Shown: positions 35,214 to 46,456 of the stretch, piece after piece | Numbering within the stretch: position 1 is the stretch's first letter | Layout: each line of letters starts with the position of its first letter | DNA from: Chiua virens | Taxonomy: Eukaryota > Basidiomycota > Agaricomycetes > Boletales > Boletaceae | Direction of reading: 5' to 3' | Assembly: GCA_019787685.1 (NCBI GenBank) | Contig: JAHNUO010000019.1 | Coordinates: 558,001-622,000, forward strand | Length of the DNA stretch: 64,000 nucleotides | The notes under the pieces: model-generated | Databases searched by the model: none | Seen by the model: the letters and a program-made list of their open reading frames with translations, nothing else | What the model was told of the DNA's origin: nothing | Program-made: the position numbers and the translations under genes

Positions 35214-35341
35214 GGCTGAGGTTGAAGGAGAGAACGAACGTGAATGTGAGTTGTCGCATGAATTCGGACATCGGACGGGTGCCGGATCCGGAACTTGCCG
35301 TAACCAATCATAAATGAGCTATTCCTGTACATACAACTAGA

Positions 35342-36186
35342 CTAACATTGCAACGCTACTTCGACTATATCGCGCGGATATGCAATATGCATGGTATGGG
35401 GCGAGCCCCAAACTGTCTTTACGGTCACGTGTGGGTATGGTTTGAGGTCCTCTTCTCTGATGCATGCATCCTTGGAGGGGTCTGCAGCGAGGACGGTCAG
35501 TTTGACGTTATCAGGCGCAGTCGACAACAAGTGTGAGAAAGACCAGGGCTGATTTTGCTGTACAAGATTGGTGAGCACAAAAGTATCAACAAAAATAAAG
35601 ACCTACGTCGAAGATGGCTTCCAACGCAGCAACATCACACAAATGGATGTTCATAGATTTAATGATTGCATCCTCTCTTGTGTAGAGGGGGTTCTCCTGC
35701 TGACATGCATCGGGTGATTTCGGGTGCCTGATAGAATGTACACGAGTCTCTCTGTGATGGGCGATTTGTTCGGGGCTCTGTTCGAGGGGTGGGTCGGAGA
35801 GGACGACATGGACTGATCGGGAGGACTTTAGAAGGGGCAACAAGGCAGAGACAACGAGAGCCCCAAGGGAATGACCGATGACGATGTCATACCGGTGATC
35901 GTTTGTGAAGAAAGGCCGGAGACCATCTGCCAGCGTGGCAACAGAGTAATCAGAACTGTGCCTTGGATGATGACCAAACCCAAGCAAGTTGGGTGCAGTC
36001 ACGAACCAGCCTGAGAGAGACTATATAGTCATGGGCTTTTCGGGGTGTTGAAAGGAGCTTGCCTCGAGAAGCAAAGTCAAGTGCGACATGATTCCAAGAG
36101 AGCGACGAGCTTGATATGCCATGTACGAGAAAGACACGGTTATTCGCGTTTGGGTCGCCCCAGGTTGAAGCGAAGAGCGCAGCCAT
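35342..36186 (-). CDS. Alpha/beta-hydrolase fold protein
   Basis: Model: 36186-36063, 36010-35607 and 35557-35342, 247 aa. Fold landmarks: oxyanion region FLVHGISSSSLSW, nucleophile elbow VIGHSLGALVV (Ser), an Asp candidate in VLAADPSKDA, and the catalytic His in SPHTMHIAYP near the C-terminus. It resembles small esterases or lipases, with no signal peptide. The substrate cannot be told. The first intron starts GCAAGC (36062), apparently GC-AG, and is required to join SRG to WFVTAPNLLGFG. It lies about 160 bp from the start of the divergent FHA-RING gene, sharing a promoter region. Confidence 0.83.
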
Positions 36187-36349
36187 GGTGGCTTGTTCAG
36201 GGTAGAGTGGCGTTGCGAGCTGTGCCTTGATTTAGTCGAGCAGTGCCGAGTCTGAACGTCTTCAAGTGTCCCCCCCCCGTCGAGACTGAAACCGCAAAAA
36301 AAATCAACGACGACCGTGTCTCTATCTTATTTCTTGTAGTAGCAGGCGA

Positions 36350-38121
36350 ATGGAACCCAGCTCGCCCGTGGTGGTCAACGTCGAGTCACCGCCAGCGCTG
36401 CGTTCGACCATTTTGGGATCCTTTCTTCGTGGACGACCCCGCGGACCTTCGACTTCTCATACGCCTGTATCCGCCCACCGCGACTCGTCCCCTTCCCCAC
36501 CTGAAAGTCCACTCCCCCAGTCTACCAGAGCTCATCGTCGCAGGTCTTTTGCTCCAGCTAGCCTTATCATCCCCCACGGTAACCCTCAGTCAACACCCGT
36601 CGCCGCTTCTCTAGGTATATCAAGCATCCTCAGACGCAGACGCTCAACCGGTAACCCTTCCACCAACGAACCACCCGCAGACTCTCCCTCACCGCCCCAA
36701 TCAACCGCTTCTACCCCCACTCCGATGCCCCTCGCAGTGCCCCCGCAGCTCCATCGCGGTCCCTCTTCCACCTCCTCAAACCCCAACCAGGCACACCGCA
36801 TCCGTCTCGTTCCTCATCTTGACTCCCGTCGCACACTTCGTTTCGAGCCCATCACCCGCGATCTCAAAGACGACGACCCCCCACTGCGCATAGGCAGATT
36901 CACCGACAGATCTGGAATCGGTCTCAACGCAGCCAACCTCCTCTCATCAAACAAACTCGCCTTCAAATCAAAAGTCGTCTCTCGCTCTCATGCTGAGATT
37001 TGGCTCGAATCTGGCAAATTCTTCATCAGGGATACCAAATCTTCCTCCGGCACTTTTCTCAATCATCTCCGTCTCTCCCCGGCCGGCCACGAGTCCAGAC
37101 CATACCAGCTCAAGGATGGCGACATCCTCCAACTCGGCGTCGATTATCAGGGCGGCTCAGAGGATATCTACAAGTCAGTCAAGATAAAAATCGAGGTCGG
37201 CAGAGAGTGGCAGGCTGGTGCTAATGCCTTCAAGTGCGTACTATCATCCCCCATCATCTCCCTTACTCACATCGTGTCAGTACGCATGCCATCAGCCAAC
37301 TCAAGGCGCTCGCTGTCACCAACGACCCAAGCAAACCAGGCGATAAAGCCAAACGACCCCCCAAGACCAATATCCCAGATTGTTGTATTTGTATGTTTCC
37401 GTCCTCTCCTTCACGCTCTCCCCTCAGTCGCTCCCCAGGTCTCTTTTCTGTAACCATTCGCCAAGCCCTCTTCATAGCACCCTGTTCACACGCATTCCAC
37501 TACAAGTGTATACGTCCACTCCTTGAGAAGCACGCCTCTGCATTTTCTTGTCCTCTCTGCCGCAGTTTCGCGGACCTCGACGAAGACGTCGAAATTGAAC
37601 ATGAACCGGAACCAGAAGACGAAGACGTCGAGTGGGAGGATGTCGCCCCGCCACAACCTGCCTCAAACGTCGTCGTAGCATCCTCTATCCGCCAACCCGC
37701 CACTCCTCCTCTCGCCCGTGACGGTGCCGAAACAGAAGTCGAAACCGACCTCCTTGGGAACGAGCCCCGGTCACGCCGACCACGTCCGACTGTTCGTACG
37801 GACGGCCATATCGTGATTCCACCGGTGGACCCTGTCGCGGACCTATCCGACCACGTGGATTTCGATGCGGAAATGCTCGACGGTGAGGCAGAAGATGGCG
37901 ATAACGGCGACCTGAACTACGATCGACAAGCCCCCGCCGGGTTCGTTAGCCGCGGTGCCGGGTTTGGCCTCCCACTTCCTGGCAACTCATTCACCAGGGA
38001 AGATGGATCCGAAGGAGACGGCAGCGGGAGTGCGAGTGCTGAGGGTGGCATGGTCGGACATGGAGCTATCGCTGCCAGTCCAGACGCAGAGCCTATCATC
38101 AGTGGCAAGCGGAAGCGTTGA
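36350..38121 (+). CDS. FHA-RING E3 ubiquitin ligase, Dma1-like
   Basis: Model: 36350-37233, 37281-37390 and 37439-38121, 558 aa. A long Ser/Pro-rich N-terminus is followed by an FHA domain (IGRFTDRSG, SKVVSRSHAEIWLESGKF, DTKSSSGTFLNHLRLSP), which binds phosphothreonine. Then comes a RING-H2 domain: DCCICLFSVT, ALFIAPCSHAFHYKCIRPLL and FSCPLCRSFADL. This FHA-then-RING order is that of Dma1 (S. pombe) and Dma1/Dma2 (S. cerevisiae), ligases in the mitotic exit or septation checkpoint. The C-terminal 180 residues are acidic and end in GKRKR, a possible nuclear signal. The second intron interrupts the RING codons and its removal restores CICLFS. Confidence 0.9.
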
Positions 38122-38947
38122 CGGTTTCGAACAAGATCTTTGCAATCAGAATTATCCACTCTTTCTTTTAACACGGTCCTCGATGATCTTTCCTCTCCTT
38201 CTCGTGCCATAGGGTATGTAAACAGTGGATATGTCCACATTTTCCATTTACTCTTCTTTTTGTTTGTTTGTTTTCAGGCCCATAGTATCTATCGCGATCA
38301 ATCGATCCTGTGTTAAATAAAGTCTCCCATCATTCGTTTCCCCCTTTCTCTCCCATGTTAGCCTATAGGTAGCCATCACCCGTTTCCTATCCATAGTCCA
38401 CCCCCATGTGGTTTCCTTTCACCCACGCGACAACTCATCCGGTGTGCTTGTTCCCCCCTCCTTTTTGTTGTTTCGATTGCATGTTCTAATACGCCTTTTT
38501 CGGCGACCCCGGCCCTCGTTTTTCCCTTTTTCTTATCTCTCCGTGGAGGGGTCCGGCATCACCGGATCATATACACCCTGTTTTTTTTTTTTCATCCGTA
38601 TTCAGATGCATCCAGAAATAGGTATACAAGGAGGCTTTCGTATCTGTTTACTTTACATAACATAGTATCTCGTCGGAACATATCGACATTGTAATACAGC
38701 TTTTTCTCTCTCTTTCCCCATCCTTGTCAAACAGCCACCGCCACCGTACCATCAGAAGCATAGGAACGAAATACGAATAGAATAACGCGAAATGGAAGGA
38801 AAGAACGGAAACGGGTCGAATGGCAATGGGATAAGCGCAGCACGCATGCGATGTGATGCGATGCACTTCTATTCATATCCGGGTATACTTACGTCCGAAT
38901 CCGCAACTCATCCGCCTGTCATGGCTGGGTCAGACTCGGGGTGGCGT
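38122..38947. other. Intergenic between convergent genes
   Basis: Pyrimidine-rich 3' flank of the Dma1-like gene and 3' flank of the chitinase gene. No gene recognised. Confidence 0.4.
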
Positions 38948-41127
38948 CTAGCACGACCCGACGAGGCTCCAGCCGTCATTGGTGCCTGGTGCACCGGGTG
39001 AATGCGGTCCGATGCAGAGACGGCGTGGCTTACCTCCGGGCGCGGTATCCTCGGTCCACCACTGGGCTGTCCATAACTGGCCGCTGGGTTGCGGTAAGCA
39101 AAGGGGAAGGCGAGTACATGACCCAGATGCACTTACTTGTAGGTGACCTGGTCGCCGGCGACGTACTGGACATGTGCTTCGTGAGTGACACGAAGGCAAG
39201 GTAAGAGGGGCTCACGATGGCAGTTGGGCTCCAAGCGGAAACGCCTGCACAGGGTCCCCCACTCGTGGTCGCCGTGGCAGCGGGACTCGACAAAGCGGTG
39301 GGCTTGGCCGAGGAGCCGGACGTGGTGGCGATAGACCTAGTAGTCGTAAACCTGGTCGTCGTCTTGGTCAAGGACGTGGACGTCGCGGTCTTTATGAACG
39401 TCGATGACGTCGTCGTTACAGGTGGAGACGCGCCAGTGAGCGCCGATTTGACAGCATGGTCATCCCGCCCGTTCGCTATACCAGTCATGCGGCGTCAGCG
39501 ACACCTGCAGAACGAACGCAAGTATCGTGACTGACCGTACGCCTGGGACGCGTCCCAGAGCATGACACCCCCAAAGGATGCATACTGACGCTTGGTCTGC
39601 GAGATGATCGTCGCGAGCGTGGAGGCGCTAACATAACCATTGTTCGCAGCCGTGGACGACGCCGGCGCACCGATATAGACTTTGACGTTCCTGTTCGGGG
39701 AGACAGTCGTAGCCCAGTTATCCCTGCGCGCAATCAATCCTGATTCATGCGACAGAACGGAGGAACTAGTGGAGAACGGAACCTATGTACGCACCATGTG
39801 CCAAAGTCCCAATCCTATAGCACGATCGTGAGAAGGGCGCAGAGAACTCGGTCATAAAACGGTCCACGCACGTTGGTGTTGCCAAAGTTGCTGAGCTCAC
39901 AATAGTTGTTATCTAGATAAACAGGTTAACGCCTAGCTTGTTCATCAGGGACAACTCACAAAATTGCACGTAAACGGCGTCAAAGCCAAACGCGTTCAAC
40001 GTCGTTCCAATGTAGGCGTCTGGGTACGGACATTGTGGAGCTGAAGTCCATCGTGTCAGTGAGAACCATATGGTCAACCCACCACGAACCTGCGGTAATG
40101 TAATATCTATGAAACATCATCCCGTCAGAAGTTATCAAGCGGTCAGGGTTTATCCACGCACTGTTTGTTTCCGCCGTTCATCAATGTCCGAAGTGCCGTC
40201 AGGAAAGCAGTATATCCCGTCTGCGCCCCACCTTCGATATCCATGTCAATGCTATACGTAAGTAAAGGTATGTGAGCATGTACAACTGGCCGGTTTCCCA
40301 GACGACCAAGGATTTAGAGGCACGTACCCGTCTAAAACAGCCGCTCCAAATGGCCTCGTGGTGCTGCTTCCGCCCAAGAAGATATCCCAAATGACTTGCG
40401 CGTACGCTTGTCCCTCCGAATTGTTCGTGAACCCAACGCCACCCGTCGCACCTCCGATCGAGAGCGTGACGATCTTCCCGGCCTTCTGACACGTCTCGAT
40501 ACCGGTCGCAAGGAAACTGCAGTTGGGGAGACTCGTTCCCGGAAACACCGGGTCATTGGCCGTACTGCATATCTACGTGCACGTGATTGTTGCGGAAGTA
40601 ACAGGGACACGGATCAACACGTCGCAAGGCTAATGAAATGAAAAATGACGTACGTTGGCAAGGTCGATAGTAGGCAAATTACCGGTGGAATAAAACTCTG
40701 TGAGGAATGCAATAGGCAGCGTGTCAATGGTGTTGTCCTATCATAATGTTAATGAGGTTTCAGCTGCCGTTAATCATGTCACCAAGGAGAATGATGTACG
40801 CCACAATAGTATTCAATAGGTTGCTGCCATGCAGCCGTGTTGCTGGGATTGGCTGCTCCATATGAGTTCTGACCCCAGTACCTTGACAAGTACGACTCAG
40901 CTCGACGGTCTTCGAGCTAGATCGTAGCGAGATACATACACAGCCAACTGAAAGGCAAGGTACGGACGTTGAATCAGCCACGAGCATGAAAAGAGACACA
41001 TGGACAAGGGAAAACGCACATTTGTACTGAGCGCCATATCGAATCCTATCGCCGAAGCGGCAAAGCAAAGGCACAGACCAAGACGGGTCACAGATGATGT
41101 GCAAAAGTCAATCCGAGATGCCACCAT
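38948..41127 (-). CDS. Secreted class III chitinase (GH18) with C-terminal CBM5 chitin-binding domain
   Basis: A 15-exon model gives 446 aa in one frame: 41127-41020, 40947-40940, 40881-40800, 40737-40654, 40572-40328, 40251-40162, 40106-40090, 40040-39960, 39912-39872, 39814-39795, 39723-39536, 39475-39216, 39165-39137, 39083-39034 and 38985-38948. A signal peptide is likely (GLCLCFAASAIGFD). GH18 landmarks: LAVYWGQNSYGAANPS, KIVTLSIGGATG, catalytic GIDMDIEGG (last Glu is the acid), YYITAAPQCPYPDAY and GGVMLWDASQAY. A Thr/Ser-rich linker (about 50 residues) leads to a CBM5-like domain (VAGDQVTYNGQLW, AQWWTEDTAPGG). Role: hydrolysis of chitin outside the cell or in the wall. Odd: exons of 8, 17, 20 and 29 nt. 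Confidence 0.9.
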
Positions 41128-42978
41128 CCTTGATCGGATTACAATGTGCGCCAGTGCCCTGGTGGAAAAAAAGGATTGCGACGTCGAAAAGCCACCAAGA
41201 GGGAGCTTTGAGGACCGAGTTTGTATCTCAATGAACCCCGTCTTTAATGCATGGTCGAGGGTGCACGTGGTCAAACATAGTTATACCACTTCCTTCCGCC
41301 GCGCGCATCGCGGTGGTCGTCCCCCAAGAAACGATTACCGGTTCTGATTCACCTAGCTGGCAAGGGGTTCGAATGATGATCGCATTTGGCTCTGCAGCAT
41401 ATGGTCGACAATGATAATCGGGTTAACATTGGTAGCAAAACGTGGGTGCATTGGGCACGGGACTACGGGGACCGATATGGTGTGCTAACACTCGAGGGAT
41501 CCACTCGCATGGCTAGCTCGAGGACGAGACAACGACACATTAGGGTGAGATGATTGCATACTGCTGCCCGGTCGAAACATACGAGATTGTTGGTAGTTAC
41601 CCCATCTATCACGATGACCGAAGACCGAAGAATTCTTAATACGATCTCGTGACACCACCCGGATGGACGTGACAACTGCAACACATTGGGGAATCATTGA
41701 CCACGAGGCACGAGCAAAGAGAGCACTAAGCACACCTCGAATCTAGGCACTGTGTGAATTGACTCGACGATACCGAGATCCAAGATAAGCATTCTCGGAT
41801 GGTCATGCGTACCTGGCGATGACACAATTAGTGTGCTCTCATCTAAAAATACAATGAACTCTGTATGAGGAAAGCATACACTCCGAAACCATGTATTTGA
41901 TTTTTCATGAGAGGGCTCTCACCATATAAGCGTACGCTGGACAGCAGCGGTGGTTTAGAGAGAGCGTACGAATGCTTGACTTGCCAAGGGCGTATACAAC
42001 AGATCACGAAGTCCGAGTCGGACCGAGGGTTTGCGTGACATCGACAACCGCCTGCGCGCGCCGGCCCTGCGAGTACTCACTGATAAAGATACTTCCACGT
42101 CACCGACGGACGCCACGTGAAACTCGAAGCTTGAAGTCCATCGTCAAGGCTGCGGCATATATTGAACTTCTCCCGTTGGAACAGCATGGTCCTGTGTAAA
42201 GATACAAATTAAGAACAATAGATTCCACAGTTTTTTCCAACTTGAAGAGAGGAGCAGTTAGCGAGTCCAAGAATATCTCAACGAGGTACGTACAAGCCAG
42301 TACAACGAAACGAAGCAAGTTGTGCTTGAGCCTTTGGAGGATTCGGCTTCCTTTCCGAGTCGCTTTTTTGAAACAGCAACCTCGCAGCATACGACACTGG
42401 CAACCGCGAAGGCCATTCCGAGATGCTAGTAGCTTTATGTAAGCTTCGTAGTGCTTCGTGGCAAATTGTGGATGGGATCCAAGAAGTGATGTACATTTTA
42501 TTGGATAAGAAATCTTTTAGGTGACGACTCGTTAAACAACAGCAACATTGTGGCATAAAGAACAGGTCCGGAAGAGAAAACCTATGTACTTGAAGGGATG
42601 TCACTGGCCGCCATAGTTTGAGTATAGGAACGCTACTAATAAATGCATGAGGTCTCGATTTCGAGCACAAGATACGATCTAATTTATGAAAGAGATGTCG
42701 AGAATGGCAAGATCAGAGACGAAACAAAGCCACGAGTGGGTTTGGCATAGGTAAAACCATTAATACATAAGGGGTAAGATAAAATACCATTCGATGCCGA
42801 TTATCTGATTTCACGTTTAAAGTTGGGGTGCATGTGCTTTCGTTCCCATTGCTTTCCGCTCCATAGATCCCGAAAAAGCTGATGGTCAGAGCGGGTCTCG
42901 GCGGTTTGATTCTTGGTTCGATTCCTTCCACGTCCATAAAGTTGCGCAGTTGTTGGAAGTAGAGCGGTATCGTGTTCT
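41128..42978. other. 1.85 kb without a recognisable gene
   Basis: Upstream of the chitinase gene and downstream of the low-complexity gene. Only short frames on both strands; none resembles a known family. I see no repeat structure. Confidence 0.4.
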
Positions 42979-44379
42979 TCAAGCTCTTCCGGGTACGATC
43001 ATCAGAGCTTCCAATCTTTCCTCCAAACCTTTTCCCAGCCCCTCGCGTTCCCACTCACCGCCGACGTCATCCAACAGTGCGATACTGTCCCTATCCCTGC
43101 CGTGTATCGACCCGGCGCCGCTTGAAGGTACGTTTCCAAAGCCGGTTACTCCAGGGATGTGAGGAGGCGGTTCAGAAGAGGCACACGTAGTGAAGGACGA
43201 CAAAGGGACTGTCGACGCGGGGGTTGATGCCAGAAGGTCAGAGTAGGACATGAACGAGAGTCGTTTTGAGGCGCCGTGCGTCGGAGAAGGTGGATGAGAG
43301 ATATTCAGCGGATGAGTATACGGTGATCCGGTATAAGTCGAGGAGGAAGAGATGGGGTGGGGGGCTGACGGAGTTGGCTGGGGTTGAAATTGATGGATAG
43401 GCTGAAGCTGGGAGAGTGGTTGCATAGGGGAGGCAGTGACAGGAGGAAGTTGTTCGATCGTCGCTGAAGGCGATGACTCAGCGGATGACATAGTGGAATA
43501 GTACGCTGAGCTGGGGGTGGCGATTGAAGGACTTGATTTTCCCATTTTCTTAACCGCTCCTACCGCGCCGGCGGAGGGAGGCGTCATAAGGGGTGACGTC
43601 TGAATTGCCAAACGACCGAAAGGTTCCTTAGTAGGGCTAGACGAGAGAAGGGGCAATGGAATGGGCGCGGAAGGTGATGAGGAGCCAGGAACGCTCAGCA
43701 ACAAGCTAGAACGATGTCTAGCAGGAGACCTGCCGGTCGTCGGGCTGGGACTCCTGCTCCTGAGGCTCCCAATCGGGCTGGCAAAACCGCTCCTCACTTC
43801 CCTGCCCCTGTCCCTGGCAGGGGTAACAACAGAGATATGATCCTCTTCCATAGGAGAGGATGAGGCGAGAACGGATGCTGCGGAATCAAGGACAGAGGGC
43901 ACGCTTTGCTCGAGCTGTTCAGTGCCTTTCGACCTGGGGATGCGGTGCGGATTGAGTGGGTGGGAAGATGGGGGTGATGGAGGACCAACGGGTTCAATGT
44001 CCCGTTCGAAGATGGCGGAGGAGGACGAGTGGCTAGAAAGAAAAGAAAGGATGCCACCGTCAGTAAAAACAGTGACGATAAGGGGTGAGTATAGACCTAC
44101 GCTGATGTGGGTGATGAGGGTATTGAGGAGGGTGAACGAGAACCTAGTCGAGCATTGGCTGTCTGTAAAAGCTGTGAGGGATGAGAAGAAAGCCTGCGCT
44201 CTCTATGGGATGGGGTGAGGAGGGTCGAGTTTGAGGTCATCCTTCGAAGATCAACAGGGGGAGAGTGGTGAGGAAGAGGGACCACGTTGTCTGGAAAAAG
44301 AGCTCTATCACACGGCCAATTCAATAAGCAAGAACGAAAAATACACACGTTGTTGAGATTCTTGTGCAGAGGGAGTCAT
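42979..44379 (-). CDS. Conserved low-complexity Agaricomycete protein, function unknown
   Basis: Model: 44379-44349, 44290-44101 and 44032-42979, 424 aa. Mostly Ser/Pro-rich (for example SPTTGRSPARHRSS and SPSIATPSSAYYST), likely disordered and phosphorylated. The C-terminal block KRLSFMSYSDLLASTPAS, EPPPHIPGVTGFG and DDVGGEWEREGLGKGLEERL looks conserved in related fungi and is the only part with ordered character. No enzymatic motif is visible. The small first exon (31 nt) joins through a GTGTGT donor. The role cannot be inferred; a regulatory or signalling scaffold is possible. Confidence 0.72.
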
Positions 44380-45299
44380 AGTACGGACGGAGACGTGGAC
44401 GAAATACTCAAATGAACGTCTTTTACAGTGGCGCCTTTCACCGGATATCGGAATCGGCACTTTCTAAATGTGGCCATCTGACCCCAAAATGGGTGGTCAC
44501 TAGTCCTCGATGTACCTGTGTTGTTATATTGACCACAGCAATAAACAAAGATATCCCCCCTTGATGATCATCTTCTTGCCAGAGCCTGGCTGTGTCTCAC
44601 TGCGGAATTGCCGTGGGCATCCTCTCACCGCTCGGAATGGATCTTCCCGGTCCAAATACACCATTACGTAACTTCCACTGCTATCTGTACCTCAGTGGGA
44701 CAATAAGAAAGCTTTGCACCCTGAACGCATCACAGTACTAGTGTTTGACGTCATCTTTTTCTGCTATTGGTCTAGCGTTGACAGTACCCCTTGACCCAGT
44801 CGCTTTCTATTGATAACTTCAGCCCTGTGCTGGGTATTACAACGTAAATTTCTCCCCATCATGGTCCATTCTCGGACCTTCAATCGTCATTTTTATAGTT
44901 TCATTCGTTGCATGAGAATCTTGTCGAGAGAAGCGTTGGTGAACTTCATTCTCAATGGAGGAGATCCACCTCAATGGAAGAAAAACTTGTGCTCATGCAT
45001 TTTGGACTTGGACCATGCTTAGTCTTCGCTAACCTGGAATGCTCTGCGTACATACGTGGGAACACAAAGAATTGTGTCCCACATGAATCCTTAAGTACGC
45101 AATTCATCTCACACTGGTGGTACATTTCCTGGAAATTGCTGGTCTCTTTCCCTTGGGTTGCGGCAGTGCACATTGGAGACTCTGGCGCGCAGAATTGAAC
45201 CGGCAAAGTCATTATGTAAATTGCAAGTGACATCATGAACAGAGTGGTCGTACAGAAAGATAGCAACCGACTTTGACCTTCATTCAGCCCATCATGATG
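44380..45299. other. Intergenic, one weak small frame
   Basis: A minus-strand frame (ATG about 45236 to 44952) encodes a hydrophobic start (MMSLAIYIMTLPVQFC) and several Cys, vaguely like a small secreted protein, but codon content and the absence of a mature family signature make it weak. Nothing else recognised. Confidence 0.3.
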
Positions 45300-46208
45300 A
45301 GAAGTTAGGGAGCTGCGGCGAGTGTGTCAATCGGGATAGTGTGCAGGTACTTGTCGCCATCCTGCGTGGAACCAGGGGTGCCCTCGAATTGAAATTCGTA
45401 CGGTTCCGTATCAAGGAAGAAATGGCGTATCGCTGGGACGGACGCGCAACGTTGCCTCTATCCATTCCATGGTCCCATTCGAAACGCGCACCAGCGGTTG
45501 TCGGGCCTCGATCGGACCAAAATTTACGAGCCAAGAACATGGGACGAGAGTGTACGCCATGTAATCCACGCATTCATCCGGCATTGGTAGGTCGGCGGGG
45601 ATATATGCGCAATGATGTCGCCCCTGCGGTTTATCGCTCATTCGAAGCATGCAGACGAGTGTGTTAGCGGACGTAACGCATGGTTTTGGGACCTAGCCAG
45701 GTGGGTGGAACAAGGAGGGTACGATCGAGTACTAGTAGACGCGCGAGCGTGAGGGCATTTTTGACGGCAATATGTTGGTTGTGAAGGCCGCTGTGGGGTA
45801 GGTAGGCGAGATAAGTGACGGAAGTGTTCGTGCGGAGTGTTGAGACGCGTGTTAGGTTCGTCGAGGATATCGGGGGCGATGCCAAGCTGGGATGATGCAG
45901 CTGGATCCTGGTTGGGCGTGTATGGCGCGCCACGCCCTTCCCATGTGACACGCTGGGACGCGTTGACTGTATAAGAGCGAATGAGCGAGAGAGAGAATAC
46001 GCACGGACGGAGTGAGATGTGATTGTACCTCATCGAATATAACCAATATGCGCTTGCTTTGCATGCAAGCGTGACAGACGCCAAAAAGTGCCACAAGCAT
46101 GGCCAAGCGATGCGTGCGACGGGACGGGACATGGATATACAGGCCCGGTGAAGGGTCTAAGAAGTGACGCAGAGTGAACCCAGCACGGGAACGACGCGGT
46201 GGACGCAT
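45300..46208 (-). pseudogene. O-fucosyltransferase-like glycosyltransferase gene, second (inverted) copy, probably truncated
   Basis: ATG at 46208 begins MRPPRRSRAGFTLRHFL, leading to a membrane anchor (RLAMLVALFGVCHACM) typical of a type II Golgi enzyme. After at least one intron, NTSVTYLAYLPHSGLHNQ, KNALTLARLL and LLVPPTWLG appear (45720-45830), then PDECVDYMAYTLVPC and LVNFGPIEARQPL (45480-45580). Relative to the copy at 1-860 this one lacks the frameshift, but it meets a TGA (about 45411) where the other copy reads Trp, and the similarity ends near 45300, shortly before the usual C-terminal part. Hence it is probably truncated, though an unseen intron could bypass the stop. The two copies are inverted relative to each other. 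Confidence 0.55.
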
Positions 46209-46456
46209 GCGGTATGTTCCTTGTCTGGTTTGACAGCATACAGGGAAGATGTTCAGGGCATCGGCGAGATCAATCTCTGAGTCGCTCAAGTACTCATGTA
46301 TATATAACATTTTTATTTTTTAATAATCTGAACGCGGAGGTTGCGCATGAACTCACTGCGCGGCGTCGACAGCCTGAGCACGACTCAAAGAACCACAATT
46401 GACAAGACAATTACTGTAACAAACCTGCATCAAGACTGCAATGGGACACAATCACT

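Noticed and set aside
41360..41400. tRNA B-box-like GGTTCGAAT
   Set aside because: No matching A-box or cloverleaf could be drawn around it.
43790..44057. Hydrophobic frame reading MASFLFFLATRPPPP
   Set aside because: It arises from reading through the second intron of the low-complexity gene; splicing gives SAHSSSSAIFERD in the main frame.
44952..45236. Small Cys-containing protein with hydrophobic start
   Set aside because: No mature family signature, no intron or context support; could be chance.
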